Shown here one piece after another: positions 1 to 5,399 of a DNA stretch of 8,319 nucleotides. The notes under the pieces are model-generated. The model had not been told where the DNA came from and did not search any database. It worked only from the letters and a program-made list of their open reading frames with translations. How positions within the stretch are numbered: the stretch's first letter is position 1; every line of letters starts with the position of its first letter. This stretch comes from Methanomassiliicoccaceae archaeon UBA537 (GTDB taxonomy: Archaea > Thermoplasmatota > Thermoplasmata > Methanomassiliicoccales > Methanomethylophilaceae). The position numbers and the translations under genes were made by a program. The stretch is taken from assembly GCA_002504495.1 (NCBI GenBank), contig DATC01000030.1, forward strand, positions 300 through 8,618. The letters are read 5' to 3'.

Positions 1-375
1 GAGACGCAGGAAGCACTGAAAGACAGGAACGATATCGAGACGCTGCGCGCTCTCTGGCTACCGATCCATCACTGCGCATTCGCCATCGGACGCGACAACG
101 CCATTGCACACGTCGCCTCGCATATACAGGCGCTTCAGCAAACGCGCACCCATCTCGCCGAACTGTTCCCCGATGCCGATCTGGTCGAGGTGTCGGACAC
201 CGCCATCGCGGCGGAGATGCTCTCGAAGGGCACCCTCGGAGCAGATACGGCCGTTGTCTGTAGACGCAACGCCGGCGAGATGTTCGGACTGACCCTCCTC
301 TACGAGAACATCGAGGATAGGAAAGGCAACATGACGGAGTTCATCCTGGTGAGGAGGATCCATGAGCAGCGATGA
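1..375 (+). CDS. pheA: Prephenate dehydratase, C-terminal 124 residues (5' end outside window)
   Basis: Reading frame 1 is open from the window edge to TGA at 373-375. The 124 residues fit the second half of a prephenate dehydratase domain, the enzyme converting prephenate to phenylpyruvate in phenylalanine synthesis. Landmarks are an IHHC segment (fragment residues 22-25), SHIQALQQ (40-47, family consensus SHPQAL), EMFGLTLLYENIED (93-106, matching the 'YGL.vL...I.d' segment) and GNMTEF (109-114) at the catalytic TRF site. The catalytic Thr is kept but the Arg is Glu; the Pro of SHPQ is Ile. The protein stops 10 residues after TEF, so the usual C-terminal ACT domain for phenylalanine feedback is missing; a fusion partner may lie upstream. 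The end overlaps the coiled-coil gene start by 14 nt, so the two are probably co-translated. Family assignment is firm; retained activity is uncertain. Confidence 0.85.
   Translation, partial: ETQEALKDRNDIETLRALWLPIHHCAFAIGRDNAIAHVASHIQALQQTRTHLAELFPDADLVEVSDTAIAAEMLSKGTLGADTAVVCRRNAGEMFGLTLLYENIEDRKGNMTEFILVRRIHEQR
351..357 (+). promoter_or_regulatory. Shine-Dalgarno site of the coiled-coil gene
   Basis: GAGGAGG lies 4 nt before the ATG at 362, within the last codons of the upstream prephenate dehydratase gene. It is the strongest ribosome-binding sequence in the window. It supports 362 as the start and suggests translational coupling across the 14-nt overlap. Confidence 0.75.
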
Positions 376-1261
376 AGCGATAGAGGAAAAAAGCCTCGAA
401 GAGATAGTCGCCGAGCTCAGCAAGGAGGCTCGGAAGCATAAGCAGATGAGGGACGAGTACCAGGAGAAGGCCGAGGTGCTCGTCGACAAGCGCAACACCC
501 TGCAGGCCAAGGCCCGTTCCCTGTCTTCGGAAGCGAACGTATGGAAGGAGCGCAGGGACGAATCCAACATCACGGCCAGGGAGTGCCGCGGCAAAAGGGA
601 CCAATGGAACGAGCGCGTTGCACGGATGCGCGCGTCCGGAGGCCTGGGCGATATCGGAGAGGCGAGATCGCAAGCAGACAACTGGCATCAGAAGGCCGAG
701 AAGGCATCCCGGAGCAGCAATGCCGCTCACGAGAAGATGCATCAGCTCTTCGAGGAGGCCGATAAGCTCCGTGCGGAGGCCACGGCCTGCCAGGAGCAGA
801 TAGCTGTCCTCAGGAAGGCCGCCGATGCAGAGCATACCCGCTACATCGTGACGATCAGGAGGATCGATCGCGTGAAGAACGACCTCCCGGACCTGCGATC
901 AGGACTTCAGCACGGTTCCAGGGAACAGCCTCTCGACGATCTCCCTGACCACGGAATACGGGATGCCCGCCTCGATGGATATGGCGACGCATCCCAAACC
1001 CTTCTTGTGGAGCTCCGTCACGACCCTGTCATTCCTGATCTCCTCCTCGGTGGGGCCCTTCTCCACCTTGCCCGCCCATGTGCGGGAGAAGCAGGAAGGG
1101 CATCTTCCCGGCGGATGGTTGGTCTTGGAGTTCCAGGTATAGTTGCAATGGCAGCATGTATAGACGGTGGGCACCCTGTTCCAGTTGTGGGTCCCGCACT
1201 CGGGGCATCTGAGAGGATCGCTGGTGCGCGAGATCCACTCATAGCCGCATCTCAGGCATGA
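362..1261 (+). CDS. Coiled-coil protein; genuine part probably ends near codon 178, with an antisense readthrough tail
   Basis: The open frame encodes 299 residues. Residues 8-178 are rich in Glu, Lys, Arg, Ala and Gln with heptad-like spacing, broken by a short Gly-containing turn (92-98, SGGLGDI), which predicts two long helices. The segment around HEKMHQLFEEADKLRAEA (123-140) resembles soluble archaeal coiled-coil proteins of unknown role (COG1340-like). No enzymatic motif, signal peptide or membrane segment is visible. From residue 180 the composition switches abruptly to Gly/Pro/Arg/Asp/Leu-rich sequence. This is the exact position of the antisense zinc-ribbon gene's stop codon, so residues 180-299 are only the complement of that gene. 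The original stop was probably lost by a small indel or a junction deletion. The start is fixed by GAGGAGG 4 nt upstream. Co-expression with prephenate dehydratase is likely; a functional link is unknown. Confidence 0.7.
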   Translation: MSSDEAIEEKSLEEIVAELSKEARKHKQMRDEYQEKAEVLVDKRNTLQAKARSLSSEANVWKERRDESNITARECRGKRDQWNERVARMRASGGLGDIGEARSQADNWHQKAEKASRSSNAAHEKMHQLFEEADKLRAEATACQEQIAVLRKAADAEHTRYIVTIRRIDRVKNDLPDLRSGLQHGSREQPLDDLPDHGIRDARLDGYGDASQTLLVELRHDPVIPDLLLGGALLHLARPCAGEAGRASSRRMVGLGVPGIVAMAACIDGGHPVPVVGPALGASERIAGARDPLIAASQA

Positions 1262-1396
1262 GAGCCTTTGAGTCTCCTCGTTCCATTTGATGGATCTGCA
1301 CCGAGGGCATCTTGTTGGCAATCTCCCTCTGCGAGGCATCCATTCGTACTCGCATCTGTTGCATCTGAGCAGGCTCGCGACGAATCCTTCGGCCAT
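899..1396 (-). CDS. Triple zinc-ribbon protein with C-terminal helix-turn-helix (165 aa)
   Basis: The protein has three tandem CxxC...CxxC modules: Cys 12/15 with 30/33, 47/50 with 64/67, and 81/84 with 99/102. Each shares the pattern C-x2-C-x-Y-x-W, a basic/polar linker, R-C-P-x-C, then S/T-x2-W, so they arose by internal duplication. Residues ~116-159 predict a helix-turn-helix, with a segment of the type 'VxELHKKGLGxVxIxxEAGIPYSVVREIV'. Zn-ribbon plus HTH implies nucleic-acid binding, probably a cytoplasmic transcription factor or RNA-associated protein; targets are unknown. The frame is open further upstream, but the ATG at 1396 is preferred because GGGGAG lies 4 nt before it and a TATA box lies about 36 nt before it. 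It converges on the coiled-coil gene, whose tail covers it in antisense. I recognise no named family. Confidence 0.85.
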   Translation of the reverse strand: MAEGFVASLLRCNRCEYEWMPRRGRLPTRCPRCRSIKWNEETQRLSCLRCGYEWISRTSDPLRCPECGTHNWNRVPTVYTCCHCNYTWNSKTNHPPGRCPSCFSRTWAGKVEKGPTEEEIRNDRVVTELHKKGLGCVAISIEAGIPYSVVREIVERLFPGTVLKS

Positions 1397-1427
1397 CGTA
1401 CTCCCCGATAGAGATTGGTTGGACGGA

Positions 1428-1435
1428 TGTATAAA
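1428..1435 (-). promoter_or_regulatory. TATA box of the zinc-ribbon/HTH gene
   Basis: On the minus strand this reads TTTATACA, centred about 36 nt before the ATG at 1396. That puts the transcript start near 1406 and leaves a leader of about 10 nt holding the GGGGAG ribosome-binding site. It lies in the 61-nt gap after the reductase stop at 1458, so the regulator can be transcribed independently of the lipid genes upstream. Confidence 0.6.
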
Positions 1436-1457
1436 CCCACCGCATGATATCACACCT

Positions 1458-2531
1458 TTAGCATATCGGAGGATATCGCCAACCGTACCGGAGAGCGAGG
1501 AAAACCCCGAAATAGACTCCTGCCCAACGCGGTCTGCGGAGCATGGCATAGAGTCCTCTTGCGAGCGAGAACCTCCCGCCGAAAGGAGCTAGCGCATCGC
1601 GGATCTGCTCGTCCGACCATTCCGCGAACACGTCGTGGGCATCCATGAAGCGATGGTCGAACATGGGATTCCTGCGCACCCATCTTCCATAGCCTGCAGG
1701 ATCGTCGGAGAGGACGGCATCCGCGGCCTTGCGGCCGGAGAGAAGGGCTGCGCCTATTCCCCCGTAGCATAGGGGATTCGCAAGACCGGCGGCATCTCCG
1801 GCCAGAAGGCATCTTCCCTTGAAAGGGGTCTTCACAGGACCGAACGGCAGCGTCCTCGCGGCGGAACTAACCACGCTCCCCGCCGGGAGATCGCATCCGA
1901 CGGGGCAGCCTATCGACACGGCGCCCGCCTTGGACGGGAATCTCCACGAATAGAATCCTCCATACGACTCCGATACGAAGAACGAGAGGTCCGAACCGCC
2001 ATCCCCCTCCGCTATCGAATTCACCATGGCGACCGACCTCTCGGGCCTGCAGCCGCATATGTCGCGCCCCACCGTCGAATGCGCCCCATCGGCGCCGATG
2101 AGCCACCTGCAGACGAACTCCCTTCCATCGAAAAGCTTCAGGACGTATCCTTCGGACGTCTCCTCGACTCCGACGACGGAACCCTTGACGAACGAGGCTT
2201 CGCACATGGACCTCATCTCCGCCAGCATTGCGGGACGATCTACGATGAATCCGTCCGCGGGGATCTCCAACCCGCTTCCGTCCGACGCATGGATCCCTAT
2301 GCTTCTCGCCTCTGCCACGATGGCCGACGGCCTCCATCCGAGTCTGTCGAGCATGCGGCGGCTCACCGCCTCTCCGCAGATCGAATGGTACCCGGAGAAG
2401 CGGTCCCCGGACAGCCTCTCGAATACCGCGACGTCCAGGCCGCTTCCGGCCAGACCGACGGCGGCGGACATCCCGGCCGGTCCGGATCCGACGATAGCCA
2501 CGTCGATCGAGCGAGGAGCCTCATCTGCCAT
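1458..2531 (-). CDS. Geranylgeranyl reductase family FAD-dependent oxidoreductase (357 aa)
   Basis: Members of this family use FAD and a reductant to saturate double bonds of isoprenoid chains, notably of digeranylgeranylglycerol lipids in archaeal membranes. Visible motifs are the N-terminal dinucleotide-binding GSGPAG (15-20), the family Cys-Gly pair in ICGEAV (51-56), GADGAHSTVGR (146-156), the aromatic FYSWRFP (193-199) of the substrate-cavity region, and GDAAGLANPLCYGGIGAAL (245-263), the second FAD-binding motif. There is no membrane helix, though the C-terminus (~335-355) is aromatic and could sit at the membrane surface. At 357 residues it is somewhat shorter than typical ~390-residue members. 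The ATG at 2531 is chosen because the Rossmann fold starts 9 residues later; an in-frame ATG at 2585 would add an 18-residue tail unlike the family. The start lies inside the 3' part of the cardiolipin synthase frame. The exact lipid substrate is uncertain. Confidence 0.88.
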   Translation of the reverse strand: MADEAPRSIDVAIVGSGPAGMSAAVGLAGSGLDVAVFERLSGDRFSGYHSICGEAVSRRMLDRLGWRPSAIVAEARSIGIHASDGSGLEIPADGFIVDRPAMLAEMRSMCEASFVKGSVVGVEETSEGYVLKLFDGREFVCRWLIGADGAHSTVGRDICGCRPERSVAMVNSIAEGDGGSDLSFFVSESYGGFYSWRFPSKAGAVSIGCPVGCDLPAGSVVSSAARTLPFGPVKTPFKGRCLLAGDAAGLANPLCYGGIGAALLSGRKAADAVLSDDPAGYGRWVRRNPMFDHRFMDAHDVFAEWSDEQIRDALAPFGGRFSLARGLYAMLRRPRWAGVYFGVFLALRYGWRYPPIC

Positions 2532-3988
2532 GAAACCGCCATCCTCAGCCTCTCCATGAGCGTGCTCGCCCGGTAGTCCTCGCACGAGTACTCGGTGCTG
2601 GACTCCAGGTCCTTCAGGAACCGGTCGGCCGCCTGGGCGTTGATCGTCTCCGAATAGATCATCGCATTACTCTCGAAATTGAGCTTCAGCGATCTGTTGT
2701 CGAAATTGGCCGAACCTATGGAGCAGCACACGTCGTCCGTGAGGATCATCTTCTCATGGACGAACCCGTCGTTGTACCTCCATATCCTCACGCCGGCCTC
2801 CATCAGGGAGTTGGCGCAGGTGAGATTGTTCCAATAGAGGAAGATGTGGTCCTTCTTGTCCGGTATGAGGATCCTCACGTCCACTCCCGATCTCGCCGCA
2901 TTGCCCAGAGCCACGGCCATGGACTCGTCCGGACCGAGATATGGAGTGGTGATGTAGATCCTCCTCCTGGCGTTGGCTATCATGGAATGGTACTGCATCT
3001 GTATCGGATTCCCGGGAGAGATGTCGGGTCCACCGGAGACGAACTGCATGCTCTCGACGCCTTCGTTGGACCATACGGACGGAGAGATGTACTGCTCGAT
3101 CGGGGAGAGCGAATCGCGAGGCGCGCTATAGGCCCAATCTCCGCAGAAACGGGCGAGCATAGGCACGACCGCTGCGCCCTCCACCCTCACGGTGGCATCC
3201 CTCCAGTGCCCTAACGGACCCTCTCCGCGGTACTCGTCGCCTATGTTGAAACCGCCGCAATAGGCTATGCTGCCGTCTATGACGGCGATCTTGCGATGAT
3301 TGCGGTTGTTCTTCTTCGGACTGAGGAGAAGGTTGATCGCACGATGGAACATGGCATAATGGCCGCCCGCCCTTCTGAATCTCATGATGCCGTCCTTCGG
3401 ACCCTTCCCTATACCGAAGGCATCCGTCAGGAAACGGACCTCCACTCCCTCCTCGACCTTGCGCGTGAGCAGGGAGACGAACTCGTTGCCGTCCCTATCG
3501 TTCCTGACGATGTAGTATTCTATCAGAACTGACCTCTTGGCCGATGCGATGTCCGACATCAGCCTGCCCATCAGGGGAGCCCCCTCCGTGAACAGCTCGA
3601 TATCGTTGTTGTTGGTGTACGTGCGGGCGCCGGAGGACTCGACAGCATCTATGACCCTCTCTATGTCGCAACGCCCGGCAAAGCGGTTCTCGTCGCTCCC
3701 CCTCATCCCGTCCTGGACCGCCTCCCCTTCCATGATCTGGGCATCGGAGACGTTCTTCGGCTCGAACCGTCTTCTGTTGTAGATGCTGATTCCGAGGTAC
3801 AGATAGAGCAGGAATCCGACGGGGGGCAACAGGACCATAAGTATCAGCCATGTCACGAACACTCTTGGATCGCATTTCTCGAGAAACAGCATCACGAACA
3901 GGGCGATGACGTCGAACACCACGATCACCATCACGAGATCGGCCACGACGTTCGTCACGGACAGGACATCGTCTACGGACACTTCCAC
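2363..3988 (-). CDS. cls: Cardiolipin synthase-type phospholipase D superfamily protein (541-aa frame, family end expected near residue 495)
   Basis: Two N-terminal membrane helices (~15-36 and ~42-68) precede two phospholipase D catalytic motifs: HRKIAVID (H231, K233, D238) followed by GGFNIGDEY, and HEKMILTD (H411, K413, D418) followed by GSANFDNRS. This order is diagnostic of bacterial-type cardiolipin synthase, which joins two phospholipids by phosphatidyl transfer. In an archaeon the substrates would be archaetidylglycerol-like ether lipids, as for the characterised Methanospirillum enzyme. Family members end about 20 residues after the 'DYR' segment (471-473). Here the frame runs on about 46 residues into the reductase gene as Pro/Arg/Ser/Trp-rich sequence, suggesting a lost stop or a small indel near 2500-2540. 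The start is GTG at 3988, 26 nt after a TATA box; an overlapping ATG at 3990 is out of frame and stops after 5 codons. It is probably co-transcribed with the reductase. Confidence 0.88.
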   Translation of the reverse strand: MEVSVDDVLSVTNVVADLVMVIVVFDVIALFVMLFLEKCDPRVFVTWLILMVLLPPVGFLLYLYLGISIYNRRRFEPKNVSDAQIMEGEAVQDGMRGSDENRFAGRCDIERVIDAVESSGARTYTNNNDIELFTEGAPLMGRLMSDIASAKRSVLIEYYIVRNDRDGNEFVSLLTRKVEEGVEVRFLTDAFGIGKGPKDGIMRFRRAGGHYAMFHRAINLLLSPKKNNRNHRKIAVIDGSIAYCGGFNIGDEYRGEGPLGHWRDATVRVEGAAVVPMLARFCGDWAYSAPRDSLSPIEQYISPSVWSNEGVESMQFVSGGPDISPGNPIQMQYHSMIANARRRIYITTPYLGPDESMAVALGNAARSGVDVRILIPDKKDHIFLYWNNLTCANSLMEAGVRIWRYNDGFVHEKMILTDDVCCSIGSANFDNRSLKLNFESNAMIYSETINAQAADRFLKDLESSTEYSCEDYRASTLMERLRMAVSWQMRLLARSTWLSSDPDRPGCPPPSVWPEAAWTSRYSRGCPGTASPGTIRSAERR

Positions 3989-4010
3989 ATGCTACCGGAC
4001 GCCCCAGGGC

Positions 4011-4017
4011 TATAAAT
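4011..4017 (-). promoter_or_regulatory. TATA box of the cardiolipin synthase/reductase unit
   Basis: The minus strand reads ATTTATA, centred 26 nt before the GTG at 3988. Archaeal transcription starts about 25 nt downstream of the TATA centre, so the mRNA should begin at or within a few bases of the start codon. It would then be leaderless or nearly so, and no Shine-Dalgarno sequence is seen. Confidence 0.65.
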
Positions 4018-4036
4018 CGGATTCCAACGACAGACC

Positions 4037-4049
4037 GTCTTCCGAAGAC
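4037..4049. promoter_or_regulatory. Perfect 6-1-6 inverted repeat between divergent promoters (candidate operator)
   Basis: GTCTTC-C-GAAGAC is a perfect dyad with a single central base. It lies upstream of both divergent TATA boxes, about 20 bp from the minus box and 35 bp from the plus box. That position would suit a dimeric regulator acting on both units. A 12-base dyad can arise by chance, so this is only a candidate. Confidence 0.35.
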
Positions 4050-4083
4050 TTCGCACGTCCTGCCCGAGGCTTTTTCCATGTAA

Positions 4084-4091
4084 TTTATATA
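4084..4091 (+). promoter_or_regulatory. TATA box of the transglutaminase-like/uvrA2 unit
   Basis: TTTATATA is centred about 26 nt before the ATG at 4114, in the most AT-rich stretch of the region. The predicted transcript starts at or next to the start codon, giving a leaderless mRNA. An ATG at 4092 lies upstream of the predicted transcript start and out of frame, so it is not used. Confidence 0.7.
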
Positions 4092-4113
4092 ATGAACAGA
4101 CGAGACGACACCA

Positions 4114-5394
4114 ATGAGAAAGAGAACGGATGCGAACGACATCGCAGGTTCGGGACTGAAAGGCCTCGCCATGCTGGCCGTAGTCGTCCTGGCGATCGTC
4201 GCGATTGCGATGGTCGTGCCGGATTCCGACGATCATAGCTACAGTAATGACGGCGGCGACGGCGACGGCGATAGGCATTCTGTCTACGACGTCTCTGACA
4301 ATCGCGAGATCCTCATAGACGACAGCGACGCCATACAGGGTGTTGCGACGAGGACTACGGATGGAAAGGTGGAGGTGACCGCGACCCTATCCGACAGCGC
4401 CGCATCCGGATTCTCGGTGTTCAAATGGTATGTGATAGAGGTCGGATCCAGCACATACACGGGATACAAGGAGAAGAGCGAACCGCACGCCACATGGACG
4501 CTCGATGACGATACGACGGGAACGTATACGTTCGGGGTCGTATGCGAGAAGGATTCGGGATGGGGATTCCATCCTGGCGGATTCGGATGGGCCCTTCCCT
4601 CCTCGGATTCCGAGTCGTATTCGATGACCGTCACCGTGAACATGACCGGAACGGTCACCAAGAGCTACGAATGGAGCTACGGCGGCGTGACCCACAATGC
4701 GACGGTCGTGTACGACTACTCGGAATACCAGAAGTACTCCGGGATCTCGGCGGCATCATATTCCAAGAGAAGCGCCTTCGCCTCCATCACGGACTTCATC
4801 GTCGTCGACGATGTGGTGAAGAAGCTCTCCAGCGACCTTTCCTGCGATTACACGGCCACATGCGGCGCATCGGCCGAAGGACAGGGATTCGCGGAGTTCG
4901 TGCTGGCATTCGTGCAGGAGGCATACTCCTATCTGGAGGATGCATCGGTGTACAGCCGCGAAGAATACTACGCCTTCCCGCTGGAGACGATACAGCACGG
5001 AGGAGGGGATTGCGAGGACACCTCGATCCTCTATGCCGCCATAATGACGGCCTCCGGATATGAGGCCGGAGTCTTCCTGATCCCGGGCCATTGCATAGCG
5101 GCCGTCTCCCTCGACGCCTATTCGCCCGGAGAAGTGGATGCGAGATACACCGGAAGCGTCGCGCAGTTCAGCTACAAGGACTCCGACGGCAGGACGTACT
5201 ACGGTTGCGAGACCACTCTCGACGAGAACGCATACGGCATAGGATGGATATCCGACATGTACTCCATCGATGCCGATGGAGAGATCACCTACACGACCAC
5301 GGACGCGTGGGGCAGGAAGACGACATCCACGGGCAACGCCTACGGGACGTACAAGAGCCAAGGATACGGACTGCACAGGGCGGCCTCCGCCTGA
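4114..5394 (+). CDS. Membrane-anchored extracytoplasmic transglutaminase-like protein (426 aa)
   Basis: A basic N-terminus is followed by one hydrophobic helix (~15-36) and then a soluble region starting with an Asp/Gly/Ser linker (37-54), so the bulk should be outside the cell, anchored by its N-terminus. Residues ~62-178 are Ser/Thr-rich beta sequence, probably a PKD/Ig-like domain. Residues ~185-426 fit a transglutaminase-like cysteine-protease fold: nucleophile region GGGDCED (297-302, C300), helix SILYAAIMTASGY (304-316), His in PGHCIAAV (325-332, H327) and ETT (366-368) near the third catalytic position. Such domains can be peptidases, crosslinkers or inactive binders; the Cys and His argue for a catalytic protein. 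The substrate is unknown; cell-surface protein processing is plausible. The C-terminus has no second anchor. The start is supported by the TATA spacing. uvrA2 follows after 5 nt. Confidence 0.82.
   Translation: MRKRTDANDIAGSGLKGLAMLAVVVLAIVAIAMVVPDSDDHSYSNDGGDGDGDRHSVYDVSDNREILIDDSDAIQGVATRTTDGKVEVTATLSDSAASGFSVFKWYVIEVGSSTYTGYKEKSEPHATWTLDDDTTGTYTFGVVCEKDSGWGFHPGGFGWALPSSDSESYSMTVTVNMTGTVTKSYEWSYGGVTHNATVVYDYSEYQKYSGISAASYSKRSAFASITDFIVVDDVVKKLSSDLSCDYTATCGASAEGQGFAEFVLAFVQEAYSYLEDASVYSREEYYAFPLETIQHGGGDCEDTSILYAAIMTASGYEAGVFLIPGHCIAAVSLDAYSPGEVDARYTGSVAQFSYKDSDGRTYYGCETTLDENAYGIGWISDMYSIDADGEITYTTTDAWGRKTTSTGNAYGTYKSQGYGLHRAASA
4255..4272 (+). repeat. Short hexanucleotide tandem repeat in the surface-protein linker
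   Basis: Three consecutive units, GGCGAC, GGCGAC and GGCGAT, encode part of the Gly/Asp linker between the membrane anchor and the exported domains. Such a repeat could change length by slippage in whole codons without breaking the frame. Confidence 0.5.
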
Positions 5395-5399
5395 TCGAC

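Noticed and set aside
58..835. Two minus-strand open frames opposite the prephenate dehydratase and coiled-coil genes
   Set aside because: The plus strand carries a recognisable prephenate dehydratase frame and heptad-rich coding with a strong ribosome-binding site; the minus frames have no motif or promoter.
2026..2576. Plus-strand open frames opposite the reductase
   Set aside because: They are shadows of the FAD-binding reductase, whose GSGPAG and GDAAG motifs fix the minus strand as coding.
5091..5399. Open frame extending uvrA2 103 codons upstream
   Set aside because: It lies wholly within the transglutaminase-like gene in another frame, is Arg/His-rich as shadow frames are, and the conserved UvrA N-terminus begins at the ATG at 5400.
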